Shown in pieces: positions 35,513-47,839 of a stretch of 64,000 nt of DNA (its first letter is position 1; each line of letters starts with the position of its first letter). The notes under the pieces are model-generated. The model saw only the letters and a program-made list of their open reading frames with translations. It made no database searches and was not told the DNA's origin. The position numbers and the translations under genes were made by a program. Source of the DNA: Schistocephalus solidus (Eukaryota; Platyhelminthes; Cestoda; Diphyllobothriidea; Diphyllobothriidae); assembly GCA_017591395.1 (NCBI GenBank), contig WEDG01000435.1, positions 62,001-126,000 on the forward strand, in the 5' to 3' direction.

Positions 35513-35817
35513 CATACATGGTTATCATGATTAAAACTAATACCTTAATTTAGGTAATTGGAAAAATTTTTATGTTCTTCATCAACCCCCAATGACCTAA
35601 AAAATCTTTGTCCATAATCTTGCCAATTGGGCGGACCTGAAGAAAGAGAAAGCCCGTAAATTTACGCGAGATGAATGTGGTTATGTCACCGCCTTACTTA
35701 AGACCCAGGAGATAGGAGCAGCAATTAAAATAATAAGGGTGGGGCTTCCTTCCATTTTAAAGAACAAGTCAGGATTCCCACCTTGTACAACCAGATTTAA
35801 AATGTATTAGTAAATTA

Positions 35818-36880
35818 GTGGTATGTCATCCTCGCGCATTCACTCATCGCATGGGCCTATTCGGTCACATGCACATCCATGACAGTGGAATTCACCGTAA
35901 TGCCGACAACACCAATACCCCTTGCACACCCTCCACTCCTGTCATTCTTACCGCCACTGCCACCCCCACTCCCATGAATGACATTCCCTTAGCCTCTCCC
36001 GATTTCTCCTGCCCACACTGCGCCCGCAACTTCAACTCACGCATCGGCCTGGTCGGTTACCTGCGAATCCATCGCATGGAGGCTGGTGAACCAGTGCCTG
36101 GGGCTCCGACATACAGTCGATGCGCCCGCCTCCACTGCCCTCACTGCTCCCGCATATTTACACAACACATGGGCCTATTCGGACACATGCGTCTCCACGA
36201 AAACCTGCGGTAAACCACCGGAGGCTTATCCACATCAGCGCACACTACCTACACCAAGATATAGACAACACCCTCACCATCATCATGTACCTGAGAGTAT
36301 CACGGTTTCCTAGAAATCGTGGCTGACGCTTACACCAGACCGCGCCGTCGGCCCAGTGAGCGTTTTGTGTTGTGTGGCTGACCAGTTGCTTGGGAGTCAG
36401 ATGGCGATGGCTCCTCCATATCCCCTGATTTAGTGAATCCTAGTGTGTGCGTTATGGGGGCCAGGTCGTGCTGTGGCGCGCGAAGACGGGTACGCCGACC
36501 AGTCAGTCAATGCGCCCACTCCCACATCAGACTCGGACGGTGGTCTGATTTTGGGGGTGGGGGAGAGAGTGAGATGGACAGCTCAGCGCATTTTCCTCAC
36601 TATAAACAATCTGCGCGCTTGAAACTAGCACGGTGCGCTAAAAGTGGTGGTACGCCCAAGGGTGGTTGCGGCCGCGCCAGCCGCCTGCGCTCTGTCCCAT
36701 CTCCAGTCTTCTTGGCTGTGTCTTGACACCGGGCTCAGGTGGGGGAAGAGAGAGTGCGGTAGATGCAGTGCAAGTCTACTATCACTTCAAACTAAATCAC
36801 GCGCAAGTCACCGTCCCTGCACCACCTGGTGTGGAGCATACGGTGGACATAGTCGAAATCGACGGTCGAACTGTCGGTAT
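35818..36880 (+). mobile_element. 5'-truncated LINE end: three C2H2 fingers plus 3' UTR
   Basis: The open frame 35818-36213 is intact. It holds a partial finger (HRMGLFGHMHIHDSGIHRNA), CPHCARNFNSRIGLVGYLRI and CPHCSRIFTQHMGLFGHMRL, ending HENLR and stop. A linker repeats EAGEPVPGAPTYSR, seen also at 56.4 kb. The 3' UTR (36214-36880) carries GAGTGAGATGGACAGC and GGGCTCAGGTGGGGGAAGAG blocks shared with the other copies and ends near GGTGGACATAGTCG. The truncation lies within the zinc-finger domain, typical of incomplete target-primed reverse transcription. Confidence 0.85.
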
Positions 36881-37324
36881 GTTATCAAAAATACTAGCGG
36901 ACCACAGTTCAGTTGTGCATCAAAATAAGGACAGGTGCCTATGTGCAAGGCCTCCTGGGGTTTAGCCCTGAATACAACTGCCATTTTAAGTTTTTCATGT
37001 CACTTTTACCTATTTCACTCCAAAACCATCGAGAATGCCAAAACATTTCTTTTCAATCTTTGCTCCGCATAGGGAACTTTTTGATTATTCAACTCGATAA
37101 CTTCCCGATGTGACAGCTTCAAATGCGTCAAGATTAATCGAACCAACTGTCAAATAACGGCCTAACACTCTTCATTATATCTTGACGTTTACAGAGTAAT
37201 ATGCCTGTCCAAGAGAGTCCCACGTCATACGCATTCAGCGTAACTGAGGATACTGTTAGCTTCAGTGATCATACCCTTCAAATATTTTTTTTTTCGGAGA
37301 ACGATACTTAGACCATTACTTGTT

Positions 37325-37428
37325 ACGGGACTCACTCATCCCACTCTCGAGACGCACAGCGGTTGGTATTTGGCAGATGAATATTGCCGGAAACGAAAAA
37401 GGAGATTGGAATGGTAATTTGTGCTTAG
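37325..37428 (-). repeat. SINE family A tail/body fragment
   Basis: GACTCACTCATCCCACTCTC, GAGACGCACAGCGG and TGCCGGAAACGAAAAAGGAG match the tail and body. It breaks off in the body, directly against a + strand copy. Confidence 0.65.
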
Positions 37429-37640
37429 AGCCTCGGGTGGCGCAAAACGTGGGGTTTTGTATGGCTTGCCGATGACGGCTAATAAGCCAGAAATGGCCAT
37501 TCCAGTCTCCCTGGTCTTTTTCGGTAATGTCGGTAATGCCCATCCTATAAACCGCTGTGTGGCTGTGGGCGGGGTTCAAGAGTGAGCCCCAAGGCAGAAC
37601 GGGATGAGTGAGTCTTATAAACGATCGGTGAGCGCCAACC
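37429..37640 (+). repeat. SINE family A body and tail
   Basis: GCCTCGGGTGGCGCAAAACG, GACGGCTAATAAGCCAGAAA, ATGGCCATTCCAGTCTCCC and AAGGCAGAACGGGATGAGTG, then GATCGGTGAGCG. The hammerhead-like core is almost perfect but reads CCGATGA instead of CTGATGA. It forms an inverted pair with 37325-37428. Confidence 0.8.
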
Positions 37641-37666
37641 AGTGAATGCGAATATTCCCAGTAAAC

Positions 37667-37740
37667 CACGAGCCCGTCGCTCAATGATTAAGGCGTTTAA
37701 CTTCTAGTCAATAGGTCGTAAATTCGAGCCTCGGGTAGAC
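37667..37740 (+). repeat. SINE family A tRNA-like head only
   Basis: CGAGCCCGTCGCTCAATGAT, CTTCTAGTCAATAGGTCG and AATTCGAGCCTCGGGT are a tRNA-like head without a body. Confidence 0.6.
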
Positions 37741-38976
37741 TAATCAAGTCAAAGCGCTTATCATTTAACATAAAAACAGGAAATGAGCATGTTATTGCAT
37801 TCACCAGTCATTACATCTTGTTAAGAACGTGGGGGTTTGCAAAAGCAGTATTATCCCAGTTTTGTTGACTCGACTTTCTGCCGAGCGTGACCGTTCCCAG
37901 CGAGGGGACTGGATTCAAATCATTCAGATGAGCCAACTCAACCTGCTGTCTTTGGATGCTTAGCTCGGAGGTCGATCCCCAGCTGTCTTACATGTATTGC
38001 TAAAATTTAATTTTCTATAACAGTTACCTGTATTTAGTAGTTAAACCCTTATCAGCCTGACTCCTGTACATATGTGGCAGCATGTTTAACTTATTTCACC
38101 AGTAAACTCAAGAAAAATCATTCATTCTGTGTAGCCACCACGGTTCTGATAAAATTCATATCCCTCTTGCTCACAAGCGTTTAAATATCAGGCATGAAAC
38201 ACTGATAGGGTTCAAACAGTTAGATAAGAACTCCCCAACAGTAATGCAAATAATATTGCGCTTTATTGAAGGCAAGGTACCTACTTCAGTGTTTCAAACC
38301 AAGCCTCAACACGAAAGGTTACCCTAACCATAATCTCCCCTGGTAACTTGGGGTGAAGAAGGGCGTTCGTATGCCACTGTCCTTTTGGGGAGGCGTGGCA
38401 CACCAACGATTCCTCCTTCTCCCCCTTCAAAAACTGGAGCGCGTACGATATTCAAGTCCATAGGTCTTTATTCATACAACAGAACAGAGCACATGACAGT
38501 GTAGAAATTACGGCGAAAGCGCTCTTACATTGTCGCGCGTGTTTATGCTTACCCATGCAATAAACAAAAGACAGTATTGGCGACTAAGGATAACATGCAG
38601 CCTGATAAGGTCTTCGCCAGTCAATTTCCACTTTAAGTTCATTCATATCACTGCCTTTTTTGGACTTTACTTCCTGCCTGATTTTTCGGCCCCTAACAGT
38701 GTTCACGTGTACTGATTTATCGATTTTTCCCAAATCTAGTTAATTTCTCCTCACTTCCCTGTACATATGCCGCTGACATCAACTCAGGTGGCTCATGATT
38801 ATATTCTACTCGCGCCTTCGGCCTATCATTGGCTGATTGTTTGTAGTCCAAAGTTCGTCACCTGCCCACATATTTAAAACCCTAACCCACGCTTCAGAGA
38901 CACATTCTACAAAGATGATCACGCGGGAGCTGACTTGCCTTCTCCTTCCCCCCTCATCTCTTTGTCTTGCGGTTCA
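37741..38976. other. No feature recognised
   Basis: No coding signal or repeat was recognised, except CGCGCCTTCGG at 38811-38821, a short form of the motif at 56027 and 57972. Confidence 0.5.
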
Positions 38977-39735
38977 GGGCGCTGTACTTGAACTATGGCG
39001 GTTACCAACCCTTCCCTCCAGCAGTTCCGAAACTCCTCAACCCTCTGCAGGGCCACCAACAGCAGCAGGTCCAACAACAACAACAACAACCGGCCCATCA
39101 GTGGTCTTACGCCCATGGGCCAGCGCCGGTAACGGTCCGTCAGCCACAACAGACGACCTTTTTCTGCCCTCGCTGCCTCGGCTGCGCCTCTGGGTCAGTA
39201 CTTTGCAACTCTTCAACGGCCTGCAAGGGCAGCAACGGTGCTGGTGCTCACGATAGCTCGACTTCCGGTCTCGGTTCCGCACAGCCAGCGGACAATCTCT
39301 TCTACTCTGTCCTCCGGCGGCCGGTAGTCAAACCCCGGTCGTTAGCGCCACGGTAGGTAAGCGGAGTGAGGCACCACTGTAGAGCGGCACCAGTGGCGGC
39401 GGCGGCAGCTCCTTCCCTGATGCCAGTGGCCTGCTATTAACCACTCCTACAGCGGGCTCTACAGCCCAGTCGTAGGCAGCCCAACTGACGGCGTGTTGGG
39501 TGCGAACGGAGGCATCCTGGGAACTGGTGATGACACTGCCCTGGTAGACAGCACCGGCGATGCTCAGTACTACCTCGGACCCAGCGCATTCCAGTCGGGG
39601 GCGACAGTAGACGCGAATGGGGTCTTCCAGATCACCCCCGAGGCCGCAGAGCAGCATAGACAGCAGGATGAGCGCCTGCGACAGCTGCTCATCAAGCACT
39701 TCACTCACCTCGCCGTTCCACAGGAACAACAATAA
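38977..39735 (+). pseudogene. Q-rich coding-like stretch with broken frame
   Basis: After an acceptor-like GCGGTTCAG (ending 38977) the frame reads ALYLNYGGYQPFPPAVPKLL, NPLQGHQQQQVQQQQQQP and AHQWSYAHGPAPVTV. Coding-like composition then jumps among the three frames: APLGQYFATLQ, then GAGAHDSSTSGLGSAQPADN, then SGTSGGGGSSFPDASG (39382-39432), then NHSYSGLYSPVVGSPTDGVL, DDTALVDSTGDAQYYLGPSA and EQHRQQDERLRQLLIKHF, ending at TAA 39733-39735. Low-complexity Q/G/S and good codon sense suggest a real regulator or RNA-binding-type exon set, or a decayed copy. The family was not recognised. An A10 run lies at 39905-39914. Confidence 0.4.
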
Positions 39736-39914
39736 CAATGCTCAGGATCAATTCGATTGGACAAGTTTCCCCTAGTTAGTGCTACTGGGACGGGAACCTA
39801 CCTGCAGTCGCAACAACCACAGCAGCAACAACAAGTTTCCATTCCGCTCACTTCCCCACCTGTAATATCCTCTTTCGAGTTTTTCTCTGCATTGTTTCCT
39901 CATTGAAAAAAAAA

Positions 39915-41112
39915 ACAATTGTTGGCAAATTATCCCGTTTCTTTTCCTTACTTATAGTTCAGGGAAGATGAACTAGTTAAGCGACAGCGCCCCTGATGCT
40001 GACTGTGGTTATGGCGGTAGCTTATGTGGCTGTCGGTCAAGTTCAGGATTTTGCGCTAGGTGTATTATTCAGTACTGCAGTAACGCCGAACAGCCAGCAG
40101 GAAATCTGGGCCTAGTCTTTCAAAAGCACGGGGCTCCTAATTTGAACTTCCTCTGTTGGGTACCAGAGCAGTGGATTCGAGGCCTTGGCCAATCAGGAGT
40201 CGTGCCTGTAACCTGGCGTTCCTGAACCATGCATATTTGCGCACCCTTCTTGGGGGACAAGGATCAAGCGGTTAGGAGTCGTTTGCTGTGTAGCTGCTCT
40301 TGAAGTCAGAAATAACGCCCAAGCAGGGCACGCTTGTAGTTCTCGCACAAACAATTTATAATGTTTATTAGTCTGTCTCATGTTAGGGCATGCCTGGAAG
40401 TTTAAATTTTAGCAGGAGTCGGAATTCAAAGCCCCTCGGTAGATCACTAGAGCTCAACAAGTTTCTAGCCATTTTCACGAAATACGTTCCGTGGCATGCT
40501 GCCCTCCAGAATCCGCAGAGTAAGTCATCCTCGTTAGTACTTCAGTATCCAGCTCGAAAAGTCTACAACCGAACAGGACGCCGAATTTCCTTGCCAGTCT
40601 GCAACACGCAAACCCCTGCTAGAATTCTAAGTGTCACCCAGAGACTTTATAGAGGCAGGGTAGCCTGATCTTCGTTCGTCAATATCTCTTCAACAAAGGT
40701 AAAAAGCATAATGTCCATTAAAGAAGCATTGCTAGTAAGGACGAGGCGGTCTGTGAGAAGCATTTGCAAATTATTCGCATTCTTCACGCAGACCTTCCCA
40801 ACACAGGTATAGCAAAGCTTTAAACTTCTACCTGAGCAAAGAGGTTACTGGGCATACCACTCTGCCATTTGAACCATATGCCCACGCCGCATTGGCTGGG
40901 TTTGGGGTTACTTAGTGTTATGTGGATTCGATTTTCATTGACCTAGCATAACCGCAGAGCAGAATACGGATCTCTCATGACCCGGCTCATGACCCTGAGC
41001 GCTTTTAGGTAGTCGAATAGCAAAGAACAGTCAGTAAGCTGCAAAAAATACCGGTATGAGCTGTAAATGAAGTTCCTTTTCCTCATCCTGACTGCGCCTG
41101 GATGGTTATTAA
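39915..41112. other. No feature recognised
   Basis: No repeats shared with the rest of the window and no motif in the short open frames (the longest, 40390-40668 +, 92 codons). Confidence 0.45.
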
Positions 41113-41113
41113 G

Positions 41114-41161
<48 letters not shown>
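41113..41161. repeat. (TTG)n microsatellite
   Basis: Sixteen TTG units. The poly-Gln frame on the - strand is an artefact. Confidence 0.97.
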
Positions 41162-41162
<1 letters not shown>

Positions 41163-41814
41163 GTTGTTCTTCTGCCGAAAAAAGGAAGATCTAATGGAGT
41201 TTTTAAAAAGCCCTGCTTCAAATTTTAAATTTTAATTATCGCTGGGTTTATGGCCTCTGAAATGCCATTCCAAATAGAAGCAAAAATTTGGCACTACCTT
41301 CTGAATGAACTTCTTTTCGTTGATGTAGAAAATATTCACGAGTATTCCGGATTGACCCTAAAATAACTGGCCAATGGACGATTGTAGCAAACCTTTTACG
41401 CGCGTCATGCCATCAATGGGGAGCATATAAGGGACGCGGAGTTGTCATCTTTTCATAAAACAGCTGTTTTTCAATGATTATTCCGCGTTCAAAAAGATTC
41501 AGCTACCAACTTAAAAATGCCAGCATCGGATTCAAACTAGGGGAGCATGAGAGCATTCACACCTCAACTATTCCGTGCAAATTTTAGCATTTGAGTTCTG
41601 CTAGCTTAGCAGTTTGAAGTTTGGGACTCGGTACCGCGACTGCTTGTTCGTCGATACTGCTGGTCTCTGGAAGATTTCAGGAAATTGGCAAAATTACAAC
41701 GCAGATTATCAGCTGCTGATTTACTCCGCAAAGTATACTTCTATGAAGAACTGAAACTTAGTGAAATCACGATGTAAGGCAAGAGGAAGTTGTAACCAGG
41801 CCCGGTAGCGCGGA

Positions 41815-42050
41815 CCAAGCGGGCTGCAGAATGCGCCAGCTGAATCAAGCAGCCAATCAGCATGTGCACTGCCTTTACTCACGCGCGGTGGGTCGAAAAT
41901 TCGAGATTTCCGGCGAAGAGATTCTCGCGCAAGAAACAGCCAATCAACAACCGACTACCGGTAGGCCAGTCAGTTTTGGAACGCCCCTCCCGCTTTTGCT
42001 TGTGATAGCCACAATGTCCGAACGCCTCAGGGATCCGAATAAATAAGCAG
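41815..42050 (+). repeat. Dispersed repeat C, copy 2
   Basis: Partner of 23975-24175 in the opposite orientation, with shared blocks CAGCCAATCA, TCACGCGCGG, GAGATTTCCGGCGAAGAGAT and CAGCCAATCAACAACCGAC. The 71-codon frame across it is not regarded as a gene. Confidence 0.6.
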
Positions 42051-44346
42051 TATTTTAGAAAAAGGGAAAACCCCGCGTTTAAAACATTGTTTGTTTCCCC
42101 GAACCTGCACGCCTTCTATCTCCCCGTCCACTGGAGAAGCTTTCATGCTCCATCTTCTCCGCAATCTCGAAGTGAGCATGCGTTCTATATAATACTTGGA
42201 AATAACCTTCAAATCTAACAGCGACTGATGCGAAGAATCTTAGCTTCCCAAACACAAACGTTACTTTTTGAAAAGCGCGTTTTTTAGGAATGTTTCAAAG
42301 TAAAGAGCCACTATTATTGATGTCACTGCCAAATCCTCGTTAGTTCTGCCCAAAAGAATAGCTCCTAACGTCCCTAACAACAGCCCACTGACGGTTTTTA
42401 GCAGAAAAATTGTACCTTTGAAGTGGGAGCATTCAGTAGAATAGAAAAATGAAAACTACTAGACTGCATATTTCATTCGAAAGTAAGTAAGCCTCCGATG
42501 TTAGCAGCAGAGGACTGCAAACGGGGAGTAGTGAAAAACAGCCGATGTGCTTCTGAAGTCCGGTTTTGCGAATTCACGTGCTTTCGGCGCAGTTGGTAGA
42601 CTCCGGAAAGGTTCAGTTGACGTCAAAAATGTTCAGGTCCGCATTTCGTCCCTTCAGTACCTCTGCGAACGCCGCAGTGTCCTCATTTCAGCAGCATTGC
42701 CTGTGCCTTCGTTATCTGGAGACAGATGCGTACGTGCACTCAAAAAGGAGCGTCCTTCAAAAACTAGGGCTATGCGCGGCGGCCGTTAGTGCATGATGAA
42801 AACAACAGCCGTCGAGATTTTAGCAAAGTCACAGAAGTTCACGATTCGCATGAGCTGATTTCCAACTCGAAAAACAAAATATTTTTAGTGCTGTCACCAC
42901 TCTTTTTATGCGTCACAAGAGGATGGATGCTACGAGAGGAGGATGCTGAACTGCGTATATTAAAGACTACCGTAAGCCCTTTTGGCTGAGTTCGCAGTGG
43001 TGTGGCGGCTTGAATAATGGTTGTATTTAGGAACACCAGAGGTGCATCAGGTCTAGGCTTGAGTAGGAATTTCATGATAATTTCTGCTGACAACATATCG
43101 CTTTTTGTGTTTATATGACGCCAGGATCACCACTTGTAGCGGCAATACGCAGTTGGCGTACTTAGAGTGCCACAAACCCCAGATCAAGATTTGCTTAGCG
43201 AGAGAAGACGGAACACGCCTGAATGTGGGAATTACTGTGTAAAACACCCGAAACTTGCTGCGTCTCATATAGCAACGGTAGTTGTTATGAGGTCAGGGCC
43301 TGTGCTAACGATATTAAGTCTGTGAGAGCGAGACTATGGCGTCTGATGCTTTCATATGCATCGGAGCTTGGTTCGAGGTTTTTCTAGTGCCTAACGGGCT
43401 GTATGTGTGTTACCCAAGAAATAGTGTGTTTTAAGTGTGGGGCATAGACGAGTATGATTGAACGCATGTGTGTCGGAGCTAGTCGCAAGTCGGCACGTCT
43501 AATCCAGGTGAAATGTTAGTACAACGGAGGCTTTGCAGATAGAGTCGCGATCAGCCAGATGAAATAGATCACTCCAGTGCAATATGTCAACCCCATCTCT
43601 TCAGCAGAACCACATATCCCATCTACCGTCCCCTCCCATCGTCTACACAACCTCGTCAAAGACCGCCATTTCTACAGCGTGCAACGCTTAATTTGCGACT
43701 GCGACGTGCCACTGTGATGGGTACGCCCGGCTGTCCTGCTCGGCCAATCATAACCCTCACGGACCTGACTCACATGACTGCGTGACCACCGTGGGCAGCG
43801 GTCCCTATCGCCAGAAGTCGCCCGCGTCTCGACGCCCCTCATCAACGTCTCCCCTTTCCCGATAGTTCGCTACAAATCACTATCCTAACCTCTTCACTTC
43901 TTTCGAACCCGAATCCGAAGGTCGCAGCGCGGCTGGGATCTGGTTTTAAGAACTTAAGCTGCCGCGATAAACCCATTTGATCGCTATGCAGGAAAAAATA
44001 TTATATCAGTGATGCGAGTTACTATTTGACGAATGGTCTTAAGCCCTGAAATGTTATTTTTGAGCTCGAATAACCGAGCGCCGGAGCAGACGAAAAAGTG
44101 CCTCCACGACTCATAAGGTGCCTTTACACCTGCTGACGATCGGTGACTATCATTAACTAACTGACTGCGAGGCTGCCTTCTACGTCCTGGTTCCTCTTAG
44201 TCCTGCGATAAAAACTTTTCTGTCTTTCTGTCTGCACGAAGCTTTAAGGACTTTTGACTGGCCTGTCACGTTAGGTATAAACGAGGTCCATGCATATGTG
44301 CAGTTCATATAAAATGGAAACTTGCGTTCTGCTCTCAGCGGATTGG
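42051..44346. other. No feature recognised
   Basis: A GC-richer patch at 43560-43960 with CCCATCTACCGTCCCCTCCC-type sequence resembles repetitive DNA but has no second copy in the window. No coding signal. Confidence 0.45.
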
Positions 44347-44590
44347 CGCTCACCGATCGGTTGTGGGATTCAATCGTCCCGTCGTGCCTTGGGACTCACG
44401 ATCGATTCCCACCAACAGCATAATTGCTGGTGGAAGAAACATCACTGACAGAGACAAGGGTGACTAAAAATAACCATTTCGGCTTACTAGCGGAAATCAG
44501 CCAGCGATAATCAACTAGCGGGAGTAGCATCCACCCGCCCGCTTGGTTAGAAGACCAACGATATAACTCCACTGCGCCACAGGCTCGTTG
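44347..44590 (-). repeat. SINE family A, degenerate full copy
   Basis: GCGCTCACCGATCGGTTGTG, CGTGCCTTGGGACTCACGAT, GACAGAGACAAGGGTGAC, AATAACCATTTCGGCTTAC and CTTGGTTAGAAGACCAACG, ending CCACAGGCTCGTTGT, in the SINE order. The core is destroyed. Confidence 0.75.
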
Positions 44591-44617
44591 TATTACCCGT
44601 TTTGGTCCGAGCCTGGC

Positions 44618-44800
44618 TGGTGCAACACCTGGGGTTAGATATGGTTGATCGATGATGACTGCTTAGCCAGAAATGACTATTCCAGTCGCCCTGGTCTTTG
44701 TCAGTAATGTTCTTCTGCCTCGCTTAAGTACTCCGTTCTACGGCAGCCTTCGTAGTAGACCGTTTCGATACCTCTATGTTTGGGTATGGTTAATGTGCAG
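44618..44800 (+). repeat. SINE family A body fragment
   Basis: GGTGCAACACCTGGGGTTAG, CCAGAAATGACTATTCCAGT and GCCCTGGTCTTTGTCAGTAA. It forms an inverted pair with 44347-44590. Confidence 0.7.
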
Positions 44801-45284
44801 GTATGCGTCAGTCGATACAGGAAACAGACAATGACTGGACCCAGCCACGCTGAGTGCTACGCCCACACAGCTCCAGTCATGTGCGCGTGAGACGAGAGCC
44901 AGGTGGATGCCACGGACGTTGCCTGCGACGGATGAACCAGGAGGCCGGTAAGCTGCTATTTTTGCAGTAAACCGCCACAGAGCTGCAAGCGGACTGGTTC
45001 AGGTTCGAAGCATGCTGTCCAGTTAATTCATTCTTCCTGTCGTGTGAGCTGCGAACGGGCTATTCTCTCGAAATGGGACCATTGCAAGCCTGTTTAATAG
45101 ACGAATTCAGTCATTTTGAGCCTTTTGTCTCCCCAGAAAGCCGTCCCCGAACCATTTTCATCTTCAGAGTTTTATATCATATTCTGCCTTGTATCGCCAC
45201 CTAAAGAGGACACCGGAAAAGGGAACCGCCCCACCAGCTTAAAAAATGTGGCCTTACGGTAAATTTCAGAAAAGCTATAGATAT

Positions 45285-45660
45285 ACACCCGTATCTTAAC
45301 GCGAACACTAACCCCTAACATACAATACAGAACCGTCGCCTATATCCTAACCCTAACCGCACCCTAAACCTAAACCCTACCGTTAACACGATAATAACCC
45401 TTTAACCCTTAGACTTATCATGACCCTAACCCTAACTCTGACCTTATCCCCAAGCTTAAACCTCACCCACAACTTAACCCTAACCTACACCTCAATCCTG
45501 AACATAATTTGCTTTAAATTTAGCGCAAAGCCACATGTATTGTGGACGATTCCTTTCCTCGTATCCTGTTTAATTTTTTTTCTCCCAGAAAGCCACCCCG
45601 AAACCCTTTTCATCTTCCCATTTTTTTTACTTTTATATCATATTCTGCTGGATGATCGGC
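45285..45660 (+). repeat. Degenerate telomere-like block with conserved tail
   Basis: CCCTAACCGCACCCTAAACC, ATGACCCTAACCCTAACTC and similar repeats, then AACATAATTTGCTTTAAATT, GCAAAGCCACATGTATTGTG and TCGTATCCTGTTTAATTTTT. The tail is homologous to those following the arrays at 30.4 and 48.2 kb. Upstream, 45135-45185 (CAGAAAGCCGTCCCCGAACC, TTATATCATATTCTGC) duplicates 45585-45645. Confidence 0.85.
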
Positions 45661-46883
45661 ATGCTGCTGTTTTCCCAGTGCTAAATTAAATCTTTCAAGC
45701 CTGGCAGTAAGAGGCTGCCTTGAGAGTCTTGCTTCAATCATATAACGGACGGTGAGTGAGCATGGGAAAGACTAGTGCAAATAAAAAGGGCCGCAATTTT
45801 CACAGTATACTCGGATGCACAGGGAATGAAGCATCTCCGTCGGCTGCGACTGCTGTGAACCATTTCTGGGGCAATTTGGCCCCGAAGATAGTCAAAATCC
45901 TCCAGGGTAAAGGCCGCTTAAGCAGCAGCTGATTGCTATCGCGCAGTAATAGCGCAATATTCACTAACTTGCTAATGGGCAACCAGTTACAACCAGGGGT
46001 TACATGACACACCATATTGAGAGTACAGATAGTAGCAATAATCGAAAGCCCCTCCCCCGTCCCATGTTAAAGTCCAAAAAATTATTACTAAATAGAGTCC
46101 CGATCAATTTAAATTTGGGAGCAATCTTTGCGGAAATAACCCTTCATGGTCGTGCAGCCTTGCCGGTGTGGTAGGTAACGATCGAAACCACAAATCGCAA
46201 CAGTTTTCAGCAAAGCACTCCACCTTCCTAGTCAAGTAGTGGCTTCAAATGGATGAAAGTCGAGACTGCCACCCCAGAAAATAATTTAAAAAGAGGAGAA
46301 TACGCAAAGCCGGGAAAATTACCTGAATTTTAATGCCCTGACTCATAATCAGAGGTGAAAACACTAATAAAGCCTGTCTGAATATATCAAGGATGCGGTA
46401 TGAACTAAAATTCCGATCTCAGATTATTTGCAGGTTATTTCGAGGTTCTACCATGCAGGCGGGGAGTCAAACCGATTAATAATTAATGTTTTGTAAAATT
46501 CCAAGATGCATACAGTTTGGGAGTCATCTAAGCATAACTCCAAGAAATTATTTACATCTCAGTGATGGGAAAACGGAACCCGGGTCCATCACCTAGTGAG
46601 CAGTGTCTGTTAACTGAACCGTTTGCACCTATACCCGTGTCGCTAAATCATCGGAATATCCATGGCCTCTGGCACTTGCCATCCTTCCCTATGGTCCCGT
46701 TCGTTGATTTAAAGTCCTCGTTTCCTGCCGATTTGAATTTATCCGTCCTTATCTTCATCTGCTTTAGCTTATTAGGTACTTTAGTATGCTTTGATTTTCG
46801 GACATGCGTCCTGCAAACTCTCCTTCCAGTGGGGCTTTACTGAGTGGTTTCAAGTAGAGAATTGAGATCAGATCAGATATCAG
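45661..46883. other. No feature recognised
   Basis: No coding motif. The 93-codon + frame at 46562-46843 has a hydrophobic end but no support. Confidence 0.45.
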
Positions 46884-46960
46884 ATACTTTCTCTGAAGAT
46901 GGGTTCGAGCTGGAATAGGAAACGTCAGGTGATAACGCCTACTATTTCTCAAGCGATCGG
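46884..46960 (+). repeat. Hammerhead-like short repeat family B, copy 4
   Basis: TTTCTCTGAAGATGGGTTC, then GAGCTGGAATAG, then GAAACGTCAGGTGATAACG. CTGAAGA (46893-46899), GAAAC (46919-46923) and the GTC cleavage triplet (46924-46926) are intact. Stem II GGGTTC/GAATAG keeps four inner pairs, with an extra T between the core and the stem. It is the best-preserved core of this family in the window. Confidence 0.6.
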
Positions 46961-47204
46961 CATTTAACATTGAAACTTAAACATTCCTACTGTAAAGCCA
47001 CCTTAACATGGTTGGTTATTTGCAATGAAAAATCAAATAACACATTTGAGGTTGCCTTTACGAGACTTATTAGAGGCAATTGATGAAAGGCAGTATGAGA
47101 GATAATCTGACAATCGGATTTGTGGGTTCGCCTGCACCGCCCTCTACCCAAATACCAATACAGACAGTTTCGTGGATGGAAATCAAGCGCGCCGGTGGCA
47201 ACTG

Positions 47205-47340
47205 CAACCAAGTCTCGGGTGGAGCATCACCTGGGGTTGGGTCTGGTTGGTTGATGATTGCTATTTAGCCTGAAATGACCATTCCAGCATCCCCAGTCTT
47301 CGTCGGTAATGTTCTCCTACTGTCACTAAAACCGGTACAG
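47205..47340 (+). repeat. SINE family A body fragment
   Basis: CCAAGTCTCGGGTGGAGCAT, CACCTGGGGTTGGGTCTGGT, GAAATGACCATTCCAGCATC and GTCTTCGTCGGTAATGTTC. The core reads TTGATGA and stem II is poor. Confidence 0.7.
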
Positions 47341-47839
47341 TTATCTTCAGGTAACCCAGGCCGAGTACAATAAGTCAAATACTTCCCTATTAATCGAGAT
47401 TGTTTGCTTCTTAGCCTTGGCACTGGTTGGCTGCAGGTGAACACAGAGCAAAGACGAACACGCGCTGGGGTTTCAACGGCGGATAAGAACACAGCACTAA
47501 CCAGAAGGGACAGCTTGCGGCAACTGCTTTCAGAACCTTCTGTACGCTCTTTGTCTCAGTACTAGCTGGTTCAACCTAATTTATCGTCTCTGACTTCTGA
47601 TTTGGGAAGCTTCGTATTGCCGAGCACGTTACGTCAACTTCCCATCACAATATATGTACTCAGGTAAGAGTCCAAAATTTCAGAGAGGCTTAAATTCTCT
47701 TCCATGGAGTAAGTGGGTTCATACGACCGGTGAGCATGTCGGCTGCCCTCCGCAATGATGGATAATTGTTGTGGATTTCGTCCGTCTAATAGATTAATGT
47801 ACTGCCACGACGTTTTTGAACACATGCCCTAAAATTAAT

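Noticed and set aside
35818..36213. Stand-alone zinc-finger gene
   Set aside because: It is intact as a frame, but the finger set, ending and following UTR are those of the LINE family, and it starts abruptly in the middle of a finger.
45285..45660. True telomere or chromosome end
   Set aside because: The CCCTAA units are degenerate, internal, and followed by a tail shared with other internal copies.
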